A stretch of 64,000 bases of DNA from Bacteroidales bacterium (lineage in GTDB: Bacteria > Bacteroidota > Bacteroidia > Bacteroidales > FEN-979), in the NCBI GenBank assembly GCA_023231005.1, contig JALNWG010000017.1, positions 4,644 through 68,643 of the forward strand, in the 5' to 3' direction. Below, piece by piece: positions 43,133-51,821 of this stretch; the stretch's first letter is position 1, and each line of letters starts with the position of its first letter. The notes beneath the pieces were generated by a model, which was given only the letters and a program-made list of their open reading frames with translations, did not search any database and had not been told where the DNA came from. The position numbers and the translations under genes are program-made.

Positions 43133-45011
43133 TTGATGGGATCTTATTTTTGGTTGGATTCTTATGAGAGTCTATCACAGAATTAAGCATTTGTTCTGTT
43201 TTTGCTGCACCTTCTCCGAGCAGGTAAGCAATTTTCTGAACCGTTGTAAAGTTTTCATCAATAACTTCTGAAAGACGTTGGATAATTTGCTCCTTCCTTA
43301 CTTCCGGGATATACATATCACGAAGGATACCGCCAGCATACTGATGGTTGCGAATCGGAAAAATGGAAACTCCAAGTTTTGTATCCTCCAGCATCATGTC
43401 TCTATTTTCAATAAATTCATCGGTAGACAAAACATAGGAAAACATTTTATAGAAGTGAACTGGAAGCAAAGTTTTCAGGTCTGCTCCAACCAAACCTGGA
43501 ATAACCTCATCAACCAATGAAGCTTCCTCGCCCAGAATCCGGATAAATGCTCTGTTTGATTGAATAATTTTCAAATTTGAATCAACGATAACGACACCGG
43601 AAACGAGTTTCTGTAACATAGCAGAAACGATATCGTTGGCCTCCTTCTGAGCTTCTTGTTCTTTCTTTGCTTTTTCTTCCGATTCCTTAAGTGCTTCCTG
43701 TGTTTTTGCTAATTTTTCATTAGTAGATCTTAAAGAACGTATATATTCCTGACGATTATTCCCGCTAAAGATATGGCACATTTCAGTGGTCGCTAAACCC
43801 TGGGCAATAGCAATGGCAAATTCACGGCAATTGGCATATCCACATGATTCGCATCCAATTTCGTTGTCTTTTTGTCTTTCTCTTTTTATCAAGGTCAGGA
43901 TTTCGTCAATTTTTTCCTCTGCAGGAACAGGAAGGCGCTGATCATCTGGAAAAAACTGGCGGGAAAGATCCAGGGAGTTAAAGTTTGTGATTTCCGCATC
44001 CCACATGGATTTATCAAAATTGGAAAGTCGTTTGTTCGCATAATCAGTAACCAAAGTCATTCTGAGAAATTTCTCTCCACCTGGTGAAGTACCAGGTCCC
44101 ATCAAACATCCTTCATTATAAAAAATATTAAAATGTCGTTTAATCAGTTCAATCCGTGTATCAAATTCCTTTACAGCATCGATCATGTTATTCCGGCCTT
44201 CGGTAGTAATCACCTGCCCAGTGAGGAGATTTTCATTAAGCTCAACAGATTGTAAAATACCATTACTGATTGGATATAATGATCCTTTATATCCAAGGGG
44301 TGCATCAAACTCAGAGAACTCTAACTGACTTTCTCTGATATTGAACTGAGTAAAAAGCTGACGTAATTCAATAAAAGTAAGCACAGCATCAATTTTCGAG
44401 TCTCCCTCAAAACGAAGTGCTTCCTCTTTAGTAGCAATACAAGGTCCAATGAAAACAATTTTTATTTCCTTGCCATATTTTTGACGGATGACTTTTGCAG
44501 TAGCCACCATGGGTGAAACGACAGGAATCAGATTGGTGATCAGGTGGGGGTAATATTTTTCAATATATGAAACAACGGCAGGGCAGGAAGAGGAGATGTG
44601 ATATTTTCCTTTAAAATTGTTAAAAGTATCCTGATATTTATTAGCGATTAAATCTACTCCGAAAGATACTTCGCTGACAATAGAGAAACCAAGTTGTTTG
44701 ATCATTTCAACAAATTTCCTATAATCCGTGATATCATGAAATTCGCCTGAAATAGTTGGGTCACAAATAGCGGCAACTTTTTCGCCAGATGCAAGAATTT
44801 TTTTTGTTTCTTCTATGGAACTACGGTAGGTGATGGCGGCGGGGGCACAGGCACGATAGCAACTACCACAGCCGATACAACGGGCAGGAATAATAGACGG
44901 AAATCCGGTATTGACATCCACTCGTATAGCTTTGACTGGGCATATCCTAATACAGGAATAGCATTTAATACAAGATTTATTATCTATTTTAAATAAAGGT
45001 TCGTTCGGCAT
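43125..45011 (-). CDS. hydS: Sensory [FeFe]-hydrogenase-like protein with PAS domain (HydS-like, b)
   Basis: 628 residues. Two ferredoxin clusters (C14/17/20/24; C45/48/51/55); H-cluster domain with L1 SSSCPAV (140-146; C143), L2 IGPCIATKE (188-196; C191) and L3 YNEGCLMGPG (298-307; C302); Fes-type cluster CESCGYANC...C (C387, C390, C395, C412); coiled coil (~430-460); PAS domain (~463-570). Ser142 replaces the proton-relay cysteine, and Tyr298 stands where the first L3 cysteine would be, so one [4Fe-4S] ligand may be missing. It matches the HydS group of putative H2 sensors; the output is presumably passed to the coupled SpoIIE phosphatase. Confidence 0.88.
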   Translation of the reverse strand: MPNEPLFKIDNKSCIKCYSCIRICPVKAIRVDVNTGFPSIIPARCIGCGSCYRACAPAAITYRSSIEETKKILASGEKVAAICDPTISGEFHDITDYRKFVEMIKQLGFSIVSEVSFGVDLIANKYQDTFNNFKGKYHISSSCPAVVSYIEKYYPHLITNLIPVVSPMVATAKVIRQKYGKEIKIVFIGPCIATKEEALRFEGDSKIDAVLTFIELRQLFTQFNIRESQLEFSEFDAPLGYKGSLYPISNGILQSVELNENLLTGQVITTEGRNNMIDAVKEFDTRIELIKRHFNIFYNEGCLMGPGTSPGGEKFLRMTLVTDYANKRLSNFDKSMWDAEITNFNSLDLSRQFFPDDQRLPVPAEEKIDEILTLIKRERQKDNEIGCESCGYANCREFAIAIAQGLATTEMCHIFSGNNRQEYIRSLRSTNEKLAKTQEALKESEEKAKKEQEAQKEANDIVSAMLQKLVSGVVIVDSNLKIIQSNRAFIRILGEEASLVDEVIPGLVGADLKTLLPVHFYKMFSYVLSTDEFIENRDMMLEDTKLGVSIFPIRNHQYAGGILRDMYIPEVRKEQIIQRLSEVIDENFTTVQKIAYLLGEGAAKTEQMLNSVIDSHKNPTKNKIPSSG

Positions 45012-45101
45012 ATTCCACTAAAGTTGGTCAAAATTAGGAATATCTGAGACTTCATTCCAGATTTTTGAAAATATTTTAATAAAAGTAAGACAAAGTTTTT
45101 T

Positions 45102-45136
45102 TTGTTTATTATTTCACATTGCTAAATTTTTCACAA
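45102..45136 (+). promoter_or_regulatory. Pair of degenerate Rex-type sites between hydS(b) and hydrogenase operon 3
   Basis: TTGTTTATTATTTCACAT (45102-45119) and TTGCTAAATTTTTCACAA (45119-45136) each resemble TTGTGAA-N4-TTCACAA, with strong right halves and weak left halves. The 17-base offset equals that of the tandem pair at 36716-36750. They could serve both divergent operons. Weaker than the other sites. Confidence 0.42.
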
Positions 45137-45143
45137 TTAAAAC

Positions 45144-45174
45144 TTTCATAATTAAGATTAAAACTTTATTTTTG
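45144..45174 (+). promoter_or_regulatory. Likely promoter of hydrogenase operon 3
   Basis: TTTC (45144-45147) and TATTTTTG (45167-45174) with a 19-base spacer; close to the Bacteroidetes consensus apart from the last base of the -33 element. The start codon is 26 bases further on. Confidence 0.5.
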
Positions 45175-45199
45175 TATAAAATAATTGAACCTTTTTCAC

Positions 45200-45664
45200 A
45201 TGAATGAATTAATTGAAAAAATGGTTCCCAGGTTTCCGGTAAATAAAAAGGACAGTTTACTTGGAATGTTACAGGAAATTCAAAAAGCACATGGATTTCT
45301 GACTGAAGAACTGATTCGCGAGGTAGCTCAATATCTTCACCTCCCAGTGAATAAGATTTATGGCCTTGCCACGTTTTATGATCAATTTCGTTTTCATGCC
45401 TTAGGAAAGTATCATTTTCAGATTTGTAACGGGACTTCCTGTCATCTTTCAGAATCCTCAATAAATATTAAAGATCTTGAAAATCAATTATATACTAAAG
45501 ACGGAGGCATCAGTCGTGATCGTAAATTCAGTTTGGAATCCGTTTCCTGCATGGGATCCTGCGAGCAGGGGCCAGTTGTTAAAATCAATGCGACTGTTTT
45601 TACCAATGTTAGCCCAGATGAGCTAAACCGGATTATTCGATCATTAAAAGATAAAACTGAATAA
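45200..45664 (+). CDS. hydC: NuoE-like [2Fe-2S] subunit of hydrogenase 3 (HydC)
   Basis: 154 residues from ATG 45200 (an upstream in-frame TTG at 45185 is unlikely). [2Fe-2S] ligands C76, C81, C117, C121 (ICNGTSC; CMGSC). KIYGLATFYDQFRFHALGKY is the family segment. It is one base ahead of the hydB gene start context and opens a four-gene operon ending with a hydrogenase-kinase fusion. Confidence 0.9.
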   Translation: MNELIEKMVPRFPVNKKDSLLGMLQEIQKAHGFLTEELIREVAQYLHLPVNKIYGLATFYDQFRFHALGKYHFQICNGTSCHLSESSINIKDLENQLYTKDGGISRDRKFSLESVSCMGSCEQGPVVKINATVFTNVSPDELNRIIRSLKDKTE

Positions 45665-45665
45665 G

Positions 45666-47615
45666 ATGTCTGTTTTAGATTCCATACAAACCAAAGATTT
45701 CCTAATTGAAAAGATCCTAAAAAACTATTCTGGAATTTTCGATAAAGGAACCGGGGAACAACTTGCTTTGATTAAACGTGAAAAAGTGATCCATCCTGTT
45801 TTATATCTTGGGATGGGGACCTGCGGCATTGTTTCCGGTGCAGACAAGACTTACATGGCGATTCAAAAATATCTGAATGACAACAATTTGGAAGCAGAGG
45901 TTGTGAAAACCGGATGCCTGGGCTTTTGTTCTGCGGAACCACTTTTAGATATTCAACTACCAGGCAAAGCACGAATTTCATATCAACACGTAACACAGGA
46001 AAAAGTTGAGGATTTATTGAATGCTGTTTTTCATCACACGCTCATTCCGGAAAATATTTTAGGGCAGCATCGGTTTGCGTCTCACGAAGAATGGCCTGGG
46101 GTTGATTTTATTGATCAACATCCTTTTTTCGCACAACAGCATCGGAATGTCCTACACAATACGGGGCTTATCTCCCCATGGTCAATTGATGATTATCTGG
46201 CAAGGGGCGGTTATAAGTCACTATTTAAAACGGTGTTAAATTACACTCCAGATAAAGTTTGTGAAATTATTGAGCAAAGTGAATTACGTGGTCGCGGAGG
46301 TGGGGGTTATGCAACTGGGAAAAAATGGAGGAATGCCTTAGACACTGGAAGTGATCAAAAGTTTCTTGTTTGTAATGCAGAAGAAAGTGATCCAGGAGTA
46401 TTTTTAAACCGGGCCTTTATCGAGGGTGACCCGCACAGGGTGTTGGAGGGAATTGCTATTGCTTCGTATGCCATTGGGGCCAATAGCGCTTATATTCACA
46501 TCCGGTATAACCATGAGCAATCATTAATGATCATGGAAAATGCCATAGCCCAGGCGAAAGAATATGGTATTTTGGGTGAAAATATTTTTGCCAGTGGTTT
46601 TAATTTAAATCTGTTTATTCGAAAAGGAGCAGGCGCTTTTGTTTGCGGTGAAGAAACCTCTTTGATTGCCAGTATGGAAAGTCAGCGAGGTACTCCTCAA
46701 ACAAAACCGCCTTATCCAACAGAGAAAGGTCTTTTCGGGCATCCAACGGTTGTTAATAATGTAGAAACTCTGGCAAATGTTCCTGCTATTTTAGAGAACG
46801 GACCTACTTGGTTTAGATCAATAGGGACTAATGGGAGTAAAGGAACTAAAGTGATCAGTTTAGCTGGTAAAGCAACTCGGAAAGGATTTGTTGAAGTACC
46901 CATGGGAATCCCCATCTCAAACATTGTGTTCGATATTGCCGGAGGCATTTCTGATGGAAAGCCACTCAAAGCCGTTCAAATTGGAGGTCCTTTCGGGATA
47001 TGTATTCCTCCCAAAGGTCTCTCGGCTGAGATTGGATATGAATCCCTGCAGGAAATTGGTGCTTCCCTTGGATTGTGCGGACTCACTTTATTAGATGAAG
47101 ATATCTGCATGGTTTCTTTATCAAAATATTTCATGAAATTACTTCACAAGGAAAGTTGTGGAAAATGTATTCCATGCCGGGAAGGGACTCACCGGATGCT
47201 GGAAATTCTGGAAGGAATTACAAAGCGTCCCAAGGAGGAGAGTTCTCATGAAACACTCGAACGTTTCAAGGGAGTTGTACAGTTGGAAAACCTGGCCGAA
47301 GTCATTCATGACACTTCCCTGTGCGGGCTTGGAAAAAACGCACCCAATCCTGTTCTGTCATCATTAAAATGGTTCCGGGATGAATTTGAAGAACATATTT
47401 TCGATCGGAAATGCAGGGCAGGTGTATGTAACGATCTTCGTAGCTTTTTCATTGATGTGGATATCTGCAATGGATGCAATGTATGTCAAAAAAAATGTCC
47501 TGAAACCGCTATTATCGGTGCGATTAGAATGCCACATTTCATTGTGGAATCCAAGTGTACGGGATGCGGAATTTGTTTTGACAGTTGTAAGTTCAATGCT
47601 ATTTACTATAAATAA
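45666..47615 (+). CDS. hydB: HydB-like flavin subunit of hydrogenase 3, with divergent N-terminus
   Basis: 649 residues. The N-terminal ~135 residues are thioredoxin-like but keep only three cysteines (C53, C84, C88), like the free 132-residue protein of operon 2, so a normal [2Fe-2S] site is doubtful. The NuoF core has ELRGRGGGGYATGKKW (206-221) and CNAEESDPGVFLNR (236-249), where most relatives have the ADEGDPG form. The [4Fe-4S] site is ESCGKCIPCREG plus LCGLGK. Two C-terminal ferredoxin clusters follow (CNGCNVCQKKC; CTGCGICFDSC). Architecture otherwise equals HydB of operon 2, pointing to NADH plus ferredoxin use. Confidence 0.9.
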   Translation: MSVLDSIQTKDFLIEKILKNYSGIFDKGTGEQLALIKREKVIHPVLYLGMGTCGIVSGADKTYMAIQKYLNDNNLEAEVVKTGCLGFCSAEPLLDIQLPGKARISYQHVTQEKVEDLLNAVFHHTLIPENILGQHRFASHEEWPGVDFIDQHPFFAQQHRNVLHNTGLISPWSIDDYLARGGYKSLFKTVLNYTPDKVCEIIEQSELRGRGGGGYATGKKWRNALDTGSDQKFLVCNAEESDPGVFLNRAFIEGDPHRVLEGIAIASYAIGANSAYIHIRYNHEQSLMIMENAIAQAKEYGILGENIFASGFNLNLFIRKGAGAFVCGEETSLIASMESQRGTPQTKPPYPTEKGLFGHPTVVNNVETLANVPAILENGPTWFRSIGTNGSKGTKVISLAGKATRKGFVEVPMGIPISNIVFDIAGGISDGKPLKAVQIGGPFGICIPPKGLSAEIGYESLQEIGASLGLCGLTLLDEDICMVSLSKYFMKLLHKESCGKCIPCREGTHRMLEILEGITKRPKEESSHETLERFKGVVQLENLAEVIHDTSLCGLGKNAPNPVLSSLKWFRDEFEEHIFDRKCRAGVCNDLRSFFIDVDICNGCNVCQKKCPETAIIGAIRMPHFIVESKCTGCGICFDSCKFNAIYYK

Positions 47616-47623
47616 ACTGAAAG

Positions 47624-49345
47624 ATGCAATTTGACATTGAGATCAACGGGGAGCAGGTTACCGCAAAAAAAGGGGAAACCATTAAAAATGTTCTTGATCG
47701 CATTGGAATTAAAGTGCCTACTTTATGTAACATGAATGGTTTTACACCTACTGGAAGTTGTAGGTTGTGCGTGGTGGAAGTAGATGGATTGCAGGGGTTG
47801 GTTCCATCCTGTTCACATCAGGTTGAGGAATGGATGAAAATAAAGACCCATTCACCCCGAGTTCTCAAGGCCAGAAAAACCATTGTCGAGTTATTGCTTG
47901 CGAGGCATCCGGATGAATGTCTATACTGTAACCGCAATAAAAATTGCGAGTTACAAAGTCTGGCAGAGGAATTGGATATAAGAGAAAGGAAACATCAAAC
48001 TAAGAGGTTATCCATTCAGATTGATAGGGCTTGTTCGAGTATTGAGCGAGATCCGGCAAAATGTATTCTGTGCGGGCGTTGCATCCGTATATGTGATGAA
48101 GTGATCGGAGTAGCGGCCATTGATATAATGGGACGTGGAAGTGACAGCAGGATTGGCACTTCGTACAATAAAGGATTGAATGTTTCTTCCTGTGTCAAAT
48201 GCGGTCAATGTATAATGGTTTGTCCTACTGCAGCGCTTTCAGAACGATCGAACATACAAACCGTCCTTGATGCTCTTCATAATCCTGAACTTTTTCCAGT
48301 AATTCAGTTTTCTCCAACTGTACCCGCTTCTATTGCCGAAGATTTTAATTTAAAAACGAGTAAGGATATTTTAAATCTTTTCAGAGCTGCTTTAAAAAAA
48401 ATGGGCTTCCGACAAATTTTTGATACTTCCATGGCTGCGGACCTTACCATCATGGAGGAAGCTGCTGAATTTATTGACCGGTGGAATAAACAATCCGTTT
48501 TGCCAATGTTTACTTCCTGTTGCCCCTCTTGGGTCAGGTATGCTGAAGAGGAAAAAAGGAAACTACTCCCCAATCTTTCTTCAACCCGATCGCCACAGCA
48601 AATGATGGGACGGGTGGTAAAAAACTATATCACCAGTTCTGCAGGGCAAAAACCTTCCTCCGTGTTTGTTGTCTCTGTAATGCCCTGCACATCAAAGAAA
48701 CACGAAGCAGAGGGCGATGTTATGAAGGACAACAATACCCGGTATGTTGACGCTGTTTTGACAACACGTGAATTGGTCCGTTTGATCCGGTTAATGGGTA
48801 TTGATTTTTCCTGTTTGGAACCGGAGCCTAACGATACAGCATTTAGTTTAAGAAGCTCGGCAGGAAAACTTTTTGGTGTTTCAGGTGGTCATCTGGAAGG
48901 TTTAATCCGAACCATTCATTATATGATGACTGGACAGGAAATTAATCCTATTAAAATCAACGATTTGCGTGGACTAAAGACAAAAAAAGAGACCCATATT
49001 AAAATCGGGAAGCAGGTTTTAAAGGTAATGGCTGTAAGCGGATTAGCTAATGTAAAATCGGTTTTAGATGAAATTGAATCCGGAAGAAAAGATGTTCATA
49101 TTGTTGAAGTAATGACATGTCCATTTGGATGTATCAATGGAGGAGGACAGCGAATCGGATCGGATGAAAAAAGTTTAAAGTCAAGGATGAAGGCAATTTA
49201 TGATGTGGATGAAGAGGAGATGATTAAAGTAGCTCATAAAAATCCGATTATTACCGATTTATATGATAAGTTTTTAGGTCACCCCAATAGCGATCAAAAT
49301 AAAGACTTACTTCACCAGGTACCAATAACTGAAAAAACAGTATGA
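47624..49345 (+). CDS. hydA: [FeFe]-hydrogenase catalytic subunit 3, divergent (group A, HydA)
   Basis: 573 residues. Clusters: [2Fe-2S] C35, C46, C49, C63; H95, C99, C102, C108; ferredoxin C147/150/153/157 and C190/193/196/200. H-cluster motifs L1 TSCCPSW (297-303), L2 MPCTSKKHE (353-361), L3 MTCPFGCINGGGQ (497-509). By chance residue numbers equal those of Clostridium CpI as I remember them: C299, C300, C355, C499, C503, E279, E282, R286 and S319 are all present, so the enzyme should be catalytic. Differences: SPTVP (230-234) for the usual APAVR, His423 in GGHLEG where GGVMEA is normal, and CPFGC for CPGGC. Its stop overlaps the sensor-kinase start by four bases. Confidence 0.93.
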   Translation: MQFDIEINGEQVTAKKGETIKNVLDRIGIKVPTLCNMNGFTPTGSCRLCVVEVDGLQGLVPSCSHQVEEWMKIKTHSPRVLKARKTIVELLLARHPDECLYCNRNKNCELQSLAEELDIRERKHQTKRLSIQIDRACSSIERDPAKCILCGRCIRICDEVIGVAAIDIMGRGSDSRIGTSYNKGLNVSSCVKCGQCIMVCPTAALSERSNIQTVLDALHNPELFPVIQFSPTVPASIAEDFNLKTSKDILNLFRAALKKMGFRQIFDTSMAADLTIMEEAAEFIDRWNKQSVLPMFTSCCPSWVRYAEEEKRKLLPNLSSTRSPQQMMGRVVKNYITSSAGQKPSSVFVVSVMPCTSKKHEAEGDVMKDNNTRYVDAVLTTRELVRLIRLMGIDFSCLEPEPNDTAFSLRSSAGKLFGVSGGHLEGLIRTIHYMMTGQEINPIKINDLRGLKTKKETHIKIGKQVLKVMAVSGLANVKSVLDEIESGRKDVHIVEVMTCPFGCINGGGQRIGSDEKSLKSRMKAIYDVDEEEMIKVAHKNPIITDLYDKFLGHPNSDQNKDLLHQVPITEKTV

Positions 49346-51324
49346 GTCACTCCTATCACAAGCAGTTAGTATTTACACTGAAAGATCGGTGCAGAGTTTG
49401 TTTTACCTGTGTACGTGAATGTCCTGTTAAAGCTATCAAAATCATTAACGGCCAGGCTGAAGTGATCAACGACCGGTGCATTGGCTGTGGTAATTGTGTT
49501 AAGGTGTGCAGCCAGGGGGCAAAATATCCGTTGCTTTCAATCCCGGAAGTTGAAAGACTTCTCAGTTCTGAGGATAAAATCGCAGCCTGCATTGCTCCCA
49601 GTTTTCCAGCCGAATTTGAAGAAATTAAAGATCATCGGATATTGGTTGGTATGATTCGACGTCTTGGATTCGATTATGTAACCGAGGTTTCCTTTGGAGC
49701 GGATCTTGTTGCTCAAGCGTATGAGAACAACATGAAGGAGAAACGGATTGAGGGGGATATTTCATCCGATTGTCCTGCCATTGTGTATTTTATACGCCAT
49801 TATCATCCTGAAATGGTCGGGTATTTAGCTCCTTTGGCCTCTCCCATGGTTGCGATGACCCGGGTAATGAAAAAAAAACATGGAGAAAATCTGAAAGTAG
49901 TTTTCATCGGACCCTGTTTTGCCAAGAAAGCAGAAACCAATGAAGTTGATGAAGTGTTAACTTTTCGTGAACTTAGAGATATGTTTTTACAGAGGGATAT
50001 CCGATCAGACAACTCAGATCCCTCTGATTTTGATGCGCCACATAGTGGGAAAGGTTCTATTTTTCCAATTAGTCGCGGACTTTACTATACTGCAAACAGT
50101 CAGGAGGTCATTCCCGAAGAACATGTAGTGATTGCCGAAGGCAGAGTAAATTTTAAAGAAGCCATCAAGGAGTTTGAAGAGGGTGATATCCGTGATAAGC
50201 ACCTGATGTTGCTTTGTTGCGAAGGATGTATAATGGGTCCGGGAACTTCACCTGGTGGCAAACGGTTTGTCCGGAGCGCTGCAGTAGGTAAGTATGTCAG
50301 TAAAAAGTTAGAGAATATTGACCTGAATGCCTGGAAACAGGAGTTAGCAGAATACAGTAAAATTGATCTCTCGCAGACCTTTACACCGGAAGACCGTCGT
50401 TTGGCACCAACGTCCAAGGAAGAAGTCATTAAAGCCTTGAATGCCATGGGAAAATATTCAGCCCAGGACCATTTAAACTGCGGTGCTTGTGGTTATGATA
50501 CTTGCGTTGAACACGCGAGTGCCATTGTAACAGGGCTTGCAGAAACTGAGATGTGCTTACCCTATGCCATAGAGAAGTTGCATGATTCCATAAATAATCT
50601 CAATGTTTCCAATGAAAAACTTGCCAAAGCTAAAGCTCAATTAAAACAGTCGGAAAAACTGGCACACATGGGGCAACTTTCGGCCGGTATTGCCCATGAA
50701 TTAAATAATCCGCTCGGGGTAATCACCATGTACAGCAATATTCTGATGGATGAAGCGCCTGAGGGAGATCCTGTTCGTGATGATCTCAATCTAATTGTTG
50801 AACAGGCCGACCGGTGTAAAAAAATCGTCAGTGGTTTGTTGAATTTTGCCCGGAAAAACCAGGTTACCATGAATGAAACAAATGTGGTAAAATTCTCGGA
50901 ACATAGTTTAAATTCCATCGTTAAACCCGATAACATCAAAGTCATTTTCGAACCACGTATTGCCGATCCCAATGCCAAACTCGACATCGATCAAATGATG
51001 CAAGTACTGACAAACCTGGAAAAAAACGCCATTGAAGCCATGCCCGATGGTGGTTCTCTGACCCTTGGTGTGGAAGGAGATGCTGAAGAAATCACCTTTA
51101 TTTTATCCGATACAGGAACAGGAATACCAAAAGAGAACATGGACAAATTATTCACGCCATTCTTCACAACTAAGGAGATGGGAAAGGGGACTGGTTTAGG
51201 ACTTGCATTAATTTATGGTATCGTTAAAATGCACAAAGGGAAAATCCAGGTAGATTCAAATTCAGATCCTTTAGTAGGACCTACCGGAACGACTTTCAGA
51301 ATTATCGTTCCTAGGGGAAAATAA
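49342..51324 (+). CDS. Sensory H-cluster protein fused to a histidine kinase (HydS-HK, c)
   Basis: 660 residues, soluble. Order: ferredoxin clusters C17/20/23/27 and C46/49/52/56; H-cluster domain with L1 SSDCPAI (141-147; C144), L2 IGPCFAKK (189-196; C192), L3 CCEGCIMGPG (292-301; C292 and C296); Fes cluster CGACGYDTC...C (C380, C383, C388, C405); a coiled linker (~412-440); HisKA with GIAHELNNPLGVI (His452); GHKL ATPase with LEKNAIEAMPDG, LSDTGTGIP, TPFFTTK and GTGLGLALI. Asp143 replaces the proton-relay cysteine. The simplest reading is a cytoplasmic kinase gated by H2 binding or by Fe-S redox state. Translationally coupled to hydA 3 and followed by two response regulators and Rex. Confidence 0.92.
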   Translation: MSHSYHKQLVFTLKDRCRVCFTCVRECPVKAIKIINGQAEVINDRCIGCGNCVKVCSQGAKYPLLSIPEVERLLSSEDKIAACIAPSFPAEFEEIKDHRILVGMIRRLGFDYVTEVSFGADLVAQAYENNMKEKRIEGDISSDCPAIVYFIRHYHPEMVGYLAPLASPMVAMTRVMKKKHGENLKVVFIGPCFAKKAETNEVDEVLTFRELRDMFLQRDIRSDNSDPSDFDAPHSGKGSIFPISRGLYYTANSQEVIPEEHVVIAEGRVNFKEAIKEFEEGDIRDKHLMLLCCEGCIMGPGTSPGGKRFVRSAAVGKYVSKKLENIDLNAWKQELAEYSKIDLSQTFTPEDRRLAPTSKEEVIKALNAMGKYSAQDHLNCGACGYDTCVEHASAIVTGLAETEMCLPYAIEKLHDSINNLNVSNEKLAKAKAQLKQSEKLAHMGQLSAGIAHELNNPLGVITMYSNILMDEAPEGDPVRDDLNLIVEQADRCKKIVSGLLNFARKNQVTMNETNVVKFSEHSLNSIVKPDNIKVIFEPRIADPNAKLDIDQMMQVLTNLEKNAIEAMPDGGSLTLGVEGDAEEITFILSDTGTGIPKENMDKLFTPFFTTKEMGKGTGLGLALIYGIVKMHKGKIQVDSNSDPLVGPTGTTFRIIVPRGK

Positions 51325-51370
51325 AGAAATCGCGAAATGGTGAAATAAAAAACTCATATAAATAACAGAA

Positions 51371-51772
51371 ATGAACCCATCGAACAAAACCATTCTGATT
51401 GTAGATGATGATCAGGATTATCTTTTTCAGTTACAGACCAAGATCCAAAATTTTGGTTTTAAAACAATAACTGCAGATGGTCAAAAAGAGGCTGAAGAGT
51501 TGTTAGAAAAAGTCAAACCGGATCTTGCCATTCTTGATTTGATGATGGAGAATGAGGACAGCGGATTTATTCTATGTTATAAAATGAAAAAGAAATATCC
51601 GGACGTGCCCATTATCATTGCAACAGGAGTAGCTGCGGAAACCGGGATCAGTTTTGACATTCATGATGAAAGCAACCGTAAATGGATCAAAGCAGATTGT
51701 TTTTTAGATAAAGGTATCCGATCGGAAAAGTTGAAAGAAGAAATCGACAAATTACTAGTGAAACAGGCTTAA
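51371..51772 (+). CDS. Single-domain response regulator
   Basis: 133 residues, receiver only. Acidic pair in LIVDDDQDY, phospho-acceptor in LAILDLMMENEDSG, Thr in IIATGVA; the conserved Lys is in CFLDKGI rather than the usual K-P. No output domain, as in CheY or Spo0F. Immediately after the HydS-kinase, it is the natural first phosphate acceptor, possibly passing the signal on to the hybrid next to it. The insertion ISFDIHDESNRKWIKA before the Lys recurs in regulators of this cluster type. Confidence 0.88.
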   Translation: MNPSNKTILIVDDDQDYLFQLQTKIQNFGFKTITADGQKEAEELLEKVKPDLAILDLMMENEDSGFILCYKMKKKYPDVPIIIATGVAAETGISFDIHDESNRKWIKADCFLDKGIRSEKLKEEIDKLLVKQA

Positions 51773-51821
51773 TAAGGCTGAATTATGAATTTTACACACA
51801 TTTTGAAGTGAAACAGAGATT

